A stretch of 64,000 bases of DNA from Sistotremastrum niveocremeum HHB9708 (taxonomy: Eukaryota; Basidiomycota; Agaricomycetes; Sistotremastrales; Sistotremastraceae), in contig KV419411.1 in assembly GCA_001630475.1 (NCBI GenBank), positions 208,337 to 272,336 of the forward strand, written 5' to 3'. The first letter of the stretch is position 1; every line of letters starts with the position of its first letter. Position numbers and translations under genes: made by a program. The notes beneath the pieces are model-generated. The model worked only from the letters and a program-made list of their open reading frames with translations, had not been told where the DNA came from and searched no databases. Positions 33,796-43,637 of this stretch are shown here, piece by piece.

Positions 33796-34004
33796 TAGAG
33801 TTTGAAGGTCCAGTCCACGTGACTGCAGGCAACCGAAGGTCGTGGTGGGGTCGTGACTGGACTGCAGTTGCCGGTCATCTGGATTTCTGAAAATCAGGCA
33901 ACTGGCAACTGCAGTTATGACCAGTCGCAACCGTGGTTGCAACCGAGGACCCTTAAGGGTCCTGGGAAAGGGCATACCCAGGGTATTTTGGGTGTCAAGT
34001 GGGT
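33796..34004. mobile_element. hAT MITE family I, first half of a copy split by an inversion
   Basis: Starts TAGAGTTTGAAGGTCCAGTC right after its 8-bp target CTCCGGCC (33788-33795) and stops near the element centre. The matching second half is at 36630-36939, next to the inverse target GGCCGGAG. Together they make one full-length element. Confidence 0.85.
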
Positions 34005-34674
34005 ATATTAAAGCCTCACCTACCCTTGCATCAAAGGCTCGTCGACCGTTATCGAAGTTCAAAGATGAACTCTTTGAACTGAGGAGCAGGTTCTCGGATT
34101 GGAAATGTAGATAGTGAATGTATGCTTCGTTAAACTGAATATATTGATTTTGTTGACTACTGAACAGATGGCAAAATGACTATTTGAGGGCTCGGCTAGG
34201 TGTCTGAATCAAATCGTAAGGCTCTCTAGTGATTCAGCAGACGGTCTCTGTGACTCGTTCTGATGTCTCTGAGGCTCAGGCGACTGATAAGGAGCGCACT
34301 GGCTCTGATCTGGGGGGGAAATCTGTCTTATTTTTCTGGCTACCTACACTCGTCCTTATATACCTGAGCTACTCCTAGTGTCTTAATTATTTATCCTAAG
34401 CTCCGTGGGGTCGCTACACCATCTCGTAAGTTACTCCAATACGTTTAGGCATGATTTGAATGCTAATTTCCGGCTCCAAGAGGTCCGTCCGACTGTTTCA
34501 GGGTCTTGCTGTGCTGAACTGCATGGTTTCGGGGCGGAGAGCATGTGGAGAAGTGGGGACCGAGGTTACTAGACTTGTGGAGTCGATCAGGGACGTCGGA
34601 GAGTGATGGTGGAGCTCTCGGAGCTCGAGCTATTGGGCTGTGCACTGATTTCGGTGAGTGGAGTGTCTCGCTTA
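34005..34674. other. Interior of the inverted segment, unassigned
   Basis: No gene. A stretch around 34250-34420 has a TATATA box and an end CGCTACA that could be part of an LTR, but no partner or PPT is visible. Confidence 0.3.
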
Positions 34675-35440
34675 TAGTGATGTGAAATATGATATGATAT
34701 GATATTTTCCCCAAATTTTGGAATATCAATATCGTGATCGATATCGCAAATCCCAATATCTTGGAAATATCATATCGATATCGCGATATCGATATTTTGT
34801 TTTCAAAATCAAAATATCACATCGATTTAAATCAATTTTTATCACTTGTGCGATTTAAATCAGTTTGATATCAGTTTTTATCAGTTTTTATTGCAATTTT
34901 TTCTCAAATCCTTCTGTAATCTACATATACCCTCCAGTATATCATGATATCATGGTACTGTGGTGCTATATCAACCTCTACATACAGTCCCCAGTGATAT
35001 CTGTGGTTGAATGATGACCTCATGGGAAGGTTCAGCACCTGTGGGACCTGTGACGGAGGGTGACGGAGGGTGACGGAGGGTGACATGGGTGACATCTGGT
35101 CCCCTGAGGGTGGGAACTCACCTATATATGAGGGATATCACAGTATTCTAGCATATAGGAGGCTATATATCAGTTGGAAGGTGATATATACTGAGATATT
35201 GAGCCCCAGATACCTCAAATTGACCCCAAAATTGACCCCAGATGATTCCAAAATCACATCAGTTTTTATCAGTTTTGATCAATATTTTGCGATATTGCAA
35301 ATTCTGGGAAGGGCGATATTATCATATCATGATCACCTCCAAAATCAGAATACTGATATCACATATCATATCACTTTGCGATATGATATGATATGATATG
35401 CGATATTTTGCGATATTTAATATCCATTTTTGCAACACTA
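34675..35440. mobile_element. hAT MITE, family III (ATATC-rich), complete
   Basis: Left end TAGTGATGTGAAATATGATA, right end inverse TAGTGTTGCAAAAATGGATA; 8-bp duplication CTCGCTTA at 34667-34674 and 35441-35448. AT-rich interior with GATATC repeats and a short tandem GGGTGACGGA array near 35055. Same family as the fragment at 1-94. Confidence 0.92.
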
Positions 35441-35448
35441 CTCGCTTA

Positions 35449-35964
35449 GCATTTGTTTGGTCGGTCTGATATACGATTTGAGACGGGTAATTCTATTATA
35501 CATGACGTTAGGTGCTATTTCCGAGGGCGATACCGTTCCGATTTTCCTTATAGGATACCTTTTGTCTCCCTTGGTCATGTGCTTTAATCGCTTCTGCGTC
35601 TCCTCAGACTATCCTGTGGGCCGCTGCTTCCCCAAGCTTGCTCAGAAAGATTGCCCTAAATGCCGAATGTGTCGCCAGGCTCCGAGGCTCGTGATGCCGT
35701 AGATCTAGATCGGCAAAGGATCGAGGTTTGTGCTTGTAAACCAGTACCAATATCATGATTGACGTGTCTGATCAGACAATCCCTCATTGTGACACATGTG
35801 GCGAGGTATCTGAGTTTATGCCTCCAGAACAGGGTATTTGCGGCGGATGTCACAATAGACCTACACGTACGTCAATTCACAATCTCTCGCCTTGACTCTT
35901 TTGAACTGTCATGTAGTTAGTTCCATCGGATGTCATTGTCGATGGCAGTGACATCGAAGAAACC
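35449..35964. other. Inverted segment, unassigned
   Basis: Short frame near 35600-35700 with CPKCRMC looks cysteine-rich but has no support as a gene. No other feature. Confidence 0.3.
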
Positions 35965-36629
35965 CGCCTCCTATCAATATCTGTGACTGCAGAGATGGAT
36001 GTAAACAAACGATATTCTCAACGTGTGGAAGGATATAAGCGGATATATACGCACGGAGTGAAAGTCATTGTGGAGGATAGAATTGGGGGATAAATTGTGA
36101 AGATGATGGAGCGCGGCTGCAGTTTGGATAACCTGAGGATGTCTATGAGCAAATTCAAATCAATAAATCGTTGGCCCGCTTCACCCAAGATATCCGCGTA
36201 TTGACATCGACTGAGTAATGCTTAGAGTATCTTCGTAGATCTCCCAATGGGAAATGTTCAAATAAGAGGACACTGATGGCCTGCGTAAACGTTGAAGAGG
36301 AACGTATAATTCGAATGACCTACAGTGAGGTTGACCGGTCTCCTTCCCCTTGTGTTAGGTTCACCATCCCAATGAACTCCACTATATTGGGGTGCCGAAC
36401 AGATGACACCACAGCAAGTTCCCGAGAGAAACGCTTAAACATATTATTATATGACAATTCGTGGATGATAAGTTATTCGATTGAAGCTTACCCTGTGCAC
36501 TGTTTCGGGAGACACATCATCCTGCTGATACTGGAAACGCTTCACTTGTACCTTGAGAGTCGATCCTGTCAGCTTGCTAGTCCACGTGTCGTACTCATCA
36601 AACGATTCTATATCTCCAATAGGCCGGAG
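35965..36629 (-). pseudogene. Pseudokinase family copy A, 3' part (inverted)
   Basis: On the minus strand the reading resumes exactly where 33795 stops: RPIGDIESFDEYDTW, KVQVKRFQYQQDDVSPETVH, then exons RFSRELAVVSSVRHPNIVEF, VLLFEHFPLGDLRRYS and QTAAALHHLHNL with introns at the same places as copy B. Homology fades after the ATATTGATAGGAG exon start at about 35975. The kinase-like part therefore lacks its C-lobe. Confidence 0.85.
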
Positions 36630-36939
36630 TAGGGTTTTAAAGTCCGGTCACGACTGGACTTTTTCCATTTTTGCCCATGACTGGCAACTGCCGGTCCGGT
36701 TGCCTGCCAAAATTTTGGGCAACTGGCAACAGGACTGCAGTTGTGGTCCAGCAACCAGTTGCCAAAAAGACCAGTTGCCTGACCAGTCATGGCCGCGACC
36801 TGAGGTCACAACTGATCTAAACCATTATTTTAATCAATTATATATTACTTTTGGGTCTTATTAGTGGTCATATAGTGTCTAGTAACACATAGGAACACTA
36901 TATAATACAATATATGATGAATATGTGCCCATAAATACC
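36630..36939. mobile_element. hAT MITE family I, second half of the split copy
   Basis: Begins TAGGGTTTTAAAGTCCGGTC next to target GGCCGGAG (36622-36629) and ends at the element centre (ATGAATATGTGCCCATAAAT). Completes the half at 33796. Confidence 0.85.
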
Positions 36940-37139
36940 TAGTGTTTCAAGGTCCAGTCTAGGTGACTGGAAAAAACCGGTAACTGGACCGAGGCCGGAC
37001 TGTAGATAACCGGACTTTAAGTTGCAGTCATAGTCAATTTTATAATTCTCGGTCACCAGTCATCCGACACCTGAAATTATTCGGCAACCGGTCAGACCGG
37101 TCCAGACCGGTTGCAACCGATTTCAGCCGAGAGCAAGTC
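36940..37139. mobile_element. Diverged hAT MITE family I fragment
   Basis: Starts TAGTGTTTCAAGGTCCAGTC and carries the typical CCGGTTGCAACCG motifs, but has only one terminus and an interior unlike the other copies. It abuts the inversion joint. Confidence 0.6.
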
Positions 37140-37147
37140 CGACGCGC

Positions 37148-37661
37148 TAGGGTTTTAAGGTCCAGTCATGACTGGACCTTGGCCCTTTTTTCTCATAACC
37201 GGCAACTGCCGGTCTGGTTGCGGACCCAATTTTTGCATGACTGGCAGCTGCAACCGGTTGCAGGGTCTAGCAACCAGTCACAAAAAGACCAGTTGCCTGA
37301 CCAGTCATGGGCAGCAACTGAGGTCATAACTGGTATAAACCACTATTTTATTCATTTATATATTGTTTTTGGGTCTTATCAGTGGTCATATAGTGTCTAG
37401 TAATACTTAATAACACTATAGAATGCAATATATGATGAAAACAAGGGTATAAAGACCCACTTGAGACCCAAAATACCCTGTGACCACCCTGTTTGGGGAC
37501 CCTTAAGGGTCCTCAGTTGCGACCACAGTTGCGACTGGTCACAACTGCAGTTGCCAGTTGCCAAATTTTCAGAAATCCAAAAGACCGCAACTGCAGGTCC
37601 AGTCACAACCTGACTGCAACTGCGGTTTTTTGCAGTCACATGGACTGGACCTTAAAACCCT
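37148..37661. mobile_element. hAT MITE family I, complete copy 3
   Basis: Ends TAGGGTTTTAAGGTCCAGTC in inverse orientation; 8-bp duplication CGACGCGC (37140-37147, 37662-37669). 514 bp, non-coding. Subterminal hairpin GGTCCAGTCATGACTGGACC. Confidence 0.93.
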
Positions 37662-37669
37662 ACGACGCG

Positions 37670-38039
37670 CAGGCTTTGACAGAGCGGTCGCTGGTCAGTC
37701 ACTGAGTCAGTTGTCTACACATCAATAGTCCTCGAACATCAAGCCCTCTCTATCGTTCCTACAGACCACGACATAGCCTCATCGTCCGAATGAACGTACT
37801 CTACAATCGAACGGCGAGAACCAGCGAAAGAAGAGGTCGAGTCGATATCCTAACATCCACCCATCTCTCGCCACCAACTGATCTCCGCCTCTGATCAAAA
37901 TCACAACAAAAACCCGCACGAAGTCTGTGAGAGTGGTCGAACACGGGATAGTCAAAGAGGGGGAGCCGGAGATGACGAGGGGAAGCTGGATTCGGACGTT
38001 CCAACTGTGAGTGATAGACCTCGTCGCGATTTGATAACG
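37670..38039. other. Spacer between MITE copies, no gene seen
   Basis: About 370 bp of unique-looking sequence with only short frames. Confidence 0.35.
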
Positions 38040-38047
38040 GGCTCACC

Positions 38048-38902
38048 TAGGGTTTTAAGGTCCAGTCCATGTGACTGCAAAAAACCGCAGTTGCAGTCAG
38101 GTTGCGACTGGACCTGCAGTTGCAGTCTTTTGAATTTCTGAAAAATAGGCAACTGGCAACTGCAGTTGTGACCAGTTGCAACTGTGGTCGCAACTGAGGA
38201 CCCTTAAGGGTCTCCAAGCAGGGTGATCACAGGGTATTTTGGGTCTGAAGTGGGTCTTTACTGTAGAAAAACAACCATAGCGGCGTGTCCCCTGTCCCCA
38301 GGGTCCGCCGCGCCGCTATATTTTCAAATTGTCCCCTGTCCCTTTCGCTATAAATTAATAAATAAATCATTAAAATATTCCGAAAAATCTCGAAAATATT
38401 CCCAGGCAGGCGGAATCATTAGATGTGTTGGCCCGAGGCATTGGCGGCGCGAAATTCAATGAATTACAATGGTTTATTATACTTTAAAGCTGTTTTTTAT
38501 GCTTTGTCCCCTGTCCCCGGACCCTGTTGCCGCAGCGCCGCAGTGTACTTTCCGTGTCCCCTGTCCCCACCCCCGCCGCAGTGGTCGTTTTTCTACAGTA
38601 TACCCTTGTTTTCATTATATATTGGATTAAATAGTGTTATTAAGTCTTACTAGACACTATATGACCACTAATAAGACCCAAAAACAATATATAAATGAAT
38701 AAAATAGTGGTTTATACCAGTTATGACCTCAGTTGCTGCCCATGACTGGTCAGGCAACTGGTCTTTTGGTGACTGGTTGCTAGACCCTGCAACCAGTTGC
38801 AGCTGCCAGTTATGCAAAAATTGGGTCCGCAACCAGACCGGCAGTTGCCGGTTATGAGAAAAAAGGGTCAAGGTCCAGTCATGACTGGACCTTAAAACCC
38901 TA
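38048..38902. mobile_element. hAT MITE family I, copy 4, carrying a nested insertion
   Basis: TIRs as in copy 3, 8-bp duplication GGCTCACC (38040-38047, 38903-38910). Length 855 bp; subtracting the nested element and one TA leaves 516 bp, matching other copies. Confidence 0.93.
38262..38598. mobile_element. Tc1/mariner-like MITE nested in the hAT MITE
   Basis: Inverted ends CTGTAGAAAAACAACCATAG / CTGTAGAAAAACGACCACTG, flanked by a TA on each side (38260-38261, 38599-38600). The intact family copies read TCTTTATACCC at this site, so the TA duplication is directly seen. Interior is GC-rich with repeated GTCCCCTGTCCCC; no ORF. Confidence 0.9.
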
Positions 38903-38910
38903 GGCTCACC

Positions 38911-39371
38911 ATCTATTGCACATCATTCCTCGCTATTCCTCGGAGTCAGACTCGGCATTCCCTTTTCACTGCCTCCTCCAACGTCCACCGAGTTCGGGCT
39001 CTACCTCATCTCCATCGACGAACGCTCGCACGTACGCGTCGTTTCGATCCCAGTCCGCAGATTCCGTGCTCTTGCCACGCTCTTCGCGATGGTTGTTCCT
39101 TTGAGTTCCATTGACAGTGTTCTGAACATGTATTGACAGTGACAGGCAAGAGGATGGCGGGTGAAATGGTAGAGGCCATGGTGGTCAGTGCAATGATGAG
39201 TTGGGCATGGGAAACTGAAGTAAAATTGTTCCGAGAAAATTCCTAAACATCTATAAATGGTATAATGAGTGTTCGAGAACTCGAGAATTATTGATATTGT
39301 AATATAAAGGATATCCGAGAGTCCGAGATTGAGTAATGATGTAAAGAGGCACAGGGCAGCCGTATTTGGCA
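38911..39371. other. Spacer, no supported gene
   Basis: Short frames in several directions; nothing recognised. Confidence 0.35.
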
Positions 39372-39425
39372 ACTAGTACCCTACAAAAGAGCCAATAAAG
39401 CAGCTTCGTTGACTAGGTTCTGAAT

Positions 39426-39725
39426 TAAGGTTTAACACGAGTCCAGGCAAGAAACAGGTACCCGCAGGTATACCTGGCAAGGTACCTGCTTACTCAGCAA
39501 GGGGCAAGTACCAAGTATCAACTTTTTGGAAAAAACACTGACCAAGCAGGTACTTGGACCAGGTACCTGCTGTTTTTAGTAGGGAAAACAGGCAGGTACC
39601 CAGGTATGAGTACCTGATTTTTGGGGTTTTTTGGAGGCAAGTATAAGCTCAGGCCCTGAAAAAAGCAGGGAGGTACCTGCCACAGGTACCCAAGTATGGC
39701 AAGTATGGACTCGTGTTAAACCTTA
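39426..39725. mobile_element. hAT MITE, family IV (CAGGTACCTG-rich)
   Basis: Perfect inverted ends TAAGGTTTAACACGAGTCCA; 8-bp duplication TTCTGAAT (39418-39425, 39726-39733). 300 bp, filled with degenerate CAGGTACCTG palindromes. Sits in coding sequence of the small gene around it. Confidence 0.93.
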
Positions 39726-40051
39726 TTCTGAATGGTCAGATTTCGAATTCCCCGGATGGCAACTGCCATGCTCTCGTGATCGACCCCAGGGAATGGATCC
39801 TCGACGAAGACATCAAACATCTCGAGCGCCGCTGCCTGGGCCTCGGCGGTCGGACCGTTGGCAAATAATGCTTCCTTGGCGGCGTGGTAGTATTCACGGT
39901 AAGCCCGATTAGATCTCTACGGACGACAGGTTAGCAACGGAACGATATTGAAAGAAGAACCAGCTACGCACATTGAATTCGGTGAAGAATTCCTGGCACA
40001 TGGCCATCACGCTATCCCAGCGACTCTCGACGCTGATGGCCATGGTCCAGG

Positions 40052-40319
40052 TACTGTACTTACACGACCGCGACATACCGTTACGGTCAAAATCTTGAAA
40101 TTTATGTGTCAAATTTGCGTGACGTAACGCTCAGCCGGCCTGTTGTATGTTGATTTTCAATTTTTGGGCGGCCGGCTACGCCGGCATGTATTATTTATGC
40201 TCATTTGTATGTCAAATTTCCACAACGTTACAGTAAAATCACTTCAAGTATGTCGAAATCAGTGTTCCTGGGAACGTTACGGCGTAACGCTCGTATGTTA
40301 TGGTCGTGTAGGTACAGTA
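40052..40319. mobile_element. Small inverted-repeat element, class uncertain
   Basis: Ends share TACACGACC-(3 nt)-ACATAC in inverse orientation, preceded by GTACTGTA / TACTGTAC. Flanks GGTACTGTA and GGTACAGTA may be a 9-bp duplication with one mismatch. Non-coding. Confidence 0.5.
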
Positions 40320-40378
40320 ATCCCGGGCAACTCATTCCTCCGACGAACGTAACGATGAATCTGCAAAGTAGGTACGGT

Positions 40379-40887
40379 TAGTGTTCCAAGGTCCAGTTGC
40401 CGTGACCGGTGGCAACCGGCAGTCGCGACCGGACCGTGACCGGACCGCAGTTGCCGGTTGCCTAGGTTCTTGAAAAATCAGGCAACCGGCAACCGCAGTC
40501 ATGACCGGTCGTGACCGTGGTCGCAACCAAGGACCCTTCAGGGTCCCCAACCAGGGTACCCAGAGGGTATTTTGGGTCTCAAATGGGTGTTTATGGTGAC
40601 ATATCTGGTACATATTGGTCTCTATATGCATATACCACATCATATGAGGTGTATATACAGCATATATAATATAATAATGATTAAAATATTTATAAAAGAC
40701 CAGTTGTGACTGGAAAAACTGGCCATGACTGGTTGTGCAACTGGTCGCAGCCGTGACCGGTCACCGGACCGCAACCGCAGTCGCAGTTGCCAGTCACACA
40801 AAATTTTGGACGGCAACCGGACCGGCAGTTGCCAGTCACACCCTCCGGGGGTCAAAAGTCCAGTCGTGACTGGACCTCAGAACACTA
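40379..40887. mobile_element. hAT MITE family I, complete copy 5
   Basis: Ends TAGTGTTCCAAGGTCCAGTT / TAGTGTTCTGAGGTCCAGTC; 8-bp duplication GGTACGGT (40371-40378, 40888-40895). 509 bp. Confidence 0.93.
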
Positions 40888-41104
40888 GGTACGGTGAGTG
40901 AACGTCAAAACGACGAAATGAAGTACGCACACGTCGCAGGATCCTCCGGAGCGACATATGAGTCCTAAGACGAGGGAAGTGGGGAGAGCGTTGGGCGACG
41001 GCAGCGTATTGGTTGTGCTTAGTGCTCTGTAGATATTGATAACTGCGCACCGCCTTGCGGATGGTCGTCTTGAGGCGGGTAGCGATGAACTGAGAGAGGC
41101 GCAT

Positions 41105-41653
41105 TGTGGTTGTAGTGAATGTGATGAGTAAGGAATGGGGAACGCGATTAGAAAGGATTGGAGGTGATGGTGATGAAGGAGGATGGGTGGGAAGTCGCAG
41201 GCCTTTTATACTGCTGGAGAGACTTGAGGGCAAGCCTGAGAAGCAGCGAGGTCGGTAGTAAACGTACGAGACGAAGAGAAGGTGTTCGCGTCGCGTTCTT
41301 TGTCGACGATGACCGAACCAACGAGAGACCGACTTTCCTGAGTTCGGCCGTTGCATGGGCGAGTACTTGAAGGAAGGCACGAATGTAGGATGCTGCAGAG
41401 GATGATGATAGAGAGGTGGTTGGACTTGTGAAGATGCTGAGGGGGAAGGACGAGAAGGTGCCAATACAGATCTCATCGTCGGCGCTTCTGTTGCGTTTCA
41501 GCGAAATGAAAAAAGCGCAAGTATAAAACGTACCAGTCTGACCGTCCGTGAACCGGTCCCCATTTCTCTTCTCTTTCCTTCACTCCTTTCCTTTACACCA
41601 GTCGCTCTTTCTCAACCCAGCCGCTCTTTTATCACTCTTCCCTCCCAGCCGCC
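41105..41653. other. Divergent promoter region
   Basis: Between the small gene (-) and the BED-like gene (+). A TATA-like GTATAAAAC lies near 41521 upstream of the latter. No gene recognised. Confidence 0.4.
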
Positions 41654-41949
41654 ATGACCCGCAGTAAGAAGACCGGGCCTGACACTTCGCCCGTCGTTAC
41701 ACGTGTCAGGACACTGACAGCTAAAGCAAAAGCCGCAGCGGATGCTGATACATCAAAGAAACAAAGCGTCAAAAAAGCAAAGGCAGCAGCTAAGAAGAAA
41801 TCAGTTACCTCGGCTGCCAAACCCTCTACCCCTCCTACCCCTATCGATGTCGACTCTGAGTCTCCTTCTTCCCAGACTCCTGCGGCCTCCGAGTAGGCTT
41901 CGTCATCGCAGGAAGCCACTGGTACCGACGCTGGAGAAACGGAGACGGG

Positions 41950-42736
41950 TAGGGTTTTAAGGTCCAGTCCATGTGACTGCAAAAAACCGCAGTTGCAGTC
42001 AGGTTGTGACTGGACCTGCAGTTGCGGTCTTTTGGATTTCTGAAAATTAGGCAACTGACAACTGCAGTTGTGACCAGTCGCAACTGTGGTCGCAACTGAG
42101 GACCCTTAAGGGTCCCCAAACAGGGTGGNNNNNNNNNNNNNNNNNNNNNNNNNNNNNNNNNNNNNNNNNNNNNNNNNNNNNNNNNNNNNNNNNNNNNNNN
42201 NNNNNNNNNNNNNNNNNNNNNNNNNNNNNNNNNNNNNNNNNNNNNNNNNNNNNNNNNNNNNNNNNNNNNNNNNNNNNNNNNNNNNNNNNNNNNNNNNNNN
42301 NNNNNNNNNNNNNNNNNNNNNNNNNNNNNNNNNNNNNNNNNNNNNNNNNNNNNNNNNNNNNNNNNNNNNNNNNNNNNNNNNNNNNNNNNNNNNNNNNNNN
42401 NNNNNNNNNNNNNNNNNNNNNNNNNNNNNNNNNNNNNNNNNNNNNNNNNNNNNNNNNNNNNNNNNNNNNGTTATTAAGTATTACTAGACACTATATGACC
42501 ACTGATAAGACCCAAAAACAATATATAAATGAATAAAATAGTGGTTTATACCAGTTATGACCTCAGTTGCTGCCCATGACTGGTCAGGCAACTGGTCTTT
42601 TTGTGACTGGTTGCTAGACCCTGCAACCGGTTGCAGCTGCCAGTCATGCAAAAATTGGGTCCGCAACCAGACCGGCAGTTGCCGGTTATGAGAAAAAAGG
42701 GCCAAGGTCCAGTCATGACTGGACCTTAAAACCCTA
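41950..42736. mobile_element. hAT MITE family I, copy 6, with assembly gap
   Basis: TIRs TAGGGTTTTAAGGTCCAGTC in inverse orientation; 8-bp duplication GAGACGGG (41942-41949, 42737-42744). 787 bp including 341 N (42129-42469). Known sequence totals 446 bp, so either the gap length is nominal or, as in copy 4, something is nested in the gap. Confidence 0.9.
42129..42469. other. Assembly gap (run of N)
   Basis: 341 N inside a hAT MITE. Collapsed repeat assembly is the likely c3ause, since near-identical copies lie at 37148 and 38048. Confidence 0.95.
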
Positions 42737-43131
42737 GAGACGGGTGGTGCTGATGAGGAAGATGATGACGATGACATAGTACGTTGCTGTTCCGTTACAT
42801 GAGCGTCAACTCATAAAGACTATCTAGATTGAGATGGACGCACTGGGAGAGTTGCCACCGTCCAGACCGACGAAGAAGGAGTCCGTCCGAGACCTCTTGA
42901 CGATCTTCTCGGATACTGTGAAGGTTAAGTTCACAGTCAAAGACGACGACAACGAAGTCGTCGCAGTTCAGACTCTGAAAGGTCGTTGGTGCCTTGTCTG
43001 TCGGTGAGTCAGATCATTACTTTCGTATACTCCATGACTCACTCGTTCTCAGAGAGGATCCAAAGTTCGCTGGAAGCGCTTGCCGCGGAGCCTTCAAATT
43101 AGGCGGAAATTCTTCTTGCCGGCAGCACATT

Positions 43132-43637
43132 TAGAGTTCCAAAGTCCAGTCACGACTGGACTTTTTCCAATATTCCCCGTGACTGGCAACTGCGACCGGT
43201 TGCCAAATCCAAAATTTGCTGTGACTGGCAACTGCAACTGCAGTTGCGGTCCGGCAACCAGTCATCAAATGACCAGTCACGACCAGTTGCCTGCCCAATA
43301 TATTATATATTTTAATCATAAATATATTGTTTTACCCTATTATATATGGTCTATTGGTGTCTATTGATCATATATATACTGTATATACATCATATACCAT
43401 GAATACATGGTCATACATGGGGAAAATACCACTACATGACCCTCTGAACACCCTGTTTGGGGAGCCTTAAGGGTCTTCCCTGAGCATCAGTCGCGACCGT
43501 GGTCACGACTGGTCATGACTGCAGTTGCCGGTTGCCTGATTTTCAGAAACTGAGGCAACCGGCAACTGCAGTCCAGTTGCGACTTCGGTCCGGTTGCCCA
43601 ATACGACCAGTCACGTGGACTGGACCTTGGAACTCTA
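43132..43637. mobile_element. hAT MITE family I, copy 7, without target duplication
   Basis: Both ends complete (TAGAGTTCCAAAGTCCAGTC / TAGAGTTCCAAGGTCCAGTC inverse), 506 bp. Left flank AGCACATT and right flank GTCTTGGT differ, unlike every other full copy here. Confidence 0.88.

Larger units (their letters stand above)
39372..41104 (-). pseudogene. Small uncharacterised gene interrupted by MITEs
   Basis: Start Met 41104 (MRLSQFIATRLKTTIRKAVR, basic amphipathic, possibly an organelle-targeting or membrane-binding helix), exon to about 40928. Later exons: TWTMAISVESRWDSVMAMCQ then EFFTEFN (ending about 39970), and RSNRAYREYYHAAKEALFAN ... HESMAVAIRGIRNLTIQN, continuing after a 300-bp MITE (39426-39725) as LVNEAALLALL and a stop near 39372. 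The MITE lies in the last coding exon and its removal with one 8-bp repeat restores a continuous frame. Two further elements (40379-40887 and about 40060-40310) lie upstream, in an intron or exon 2. Function unknown. As assembled the C-terminus is altered. Confidence 0.55.
41654..43131 (+). pseudogene. BED-type zinc-finger-like gene, disrupted by two MITEs
   Basis: Begins MTRSKKTGPDTSPVVTRVRT with a Lys/Ala-rich basic N-terminus and acidic PTPIDVDSES region. A TAG at 41894-41896 interrupts the frame, after which codons read on (ASSSQEATGTDAGETETG) to a hAT MITE at 41950-42736. After it come GGADEEDDDDDI, then, past an intron, EMDALGELPPSRPTKKESVR, LKGRWCLVCR and, past a second intron, EDPKFAGSACRGAFKLGGNS and SCRQHI. 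CxxC plus His spacing resembles a BED-like finger, as in transposase-derived agaricomycete genes. The sequence ends at another MITE (43132) exactly where the distal His residues should follow. Nonfunctional as assembled. Confidence 0.6.

Noticed and set aside
34140-34421. Possible solo LTR (TATATA box, CGCTACA end)
   Set aside because: No partner LTR, PPT, primer site or target duplication could be found.
35052-35090. Short GGGTGACGGA tandem array considered as CRISPR-like or minisatellite gene element
   Set aside because: Only about four 10-bp units without spacers, inside a hAT MITE.
40877-41476. 199-codon frame read from an upstream Met at 41476
   Set aside because: The upstream half is promoter-like and Pro/Ser-rich; the Met at 41104 fits the gene better.
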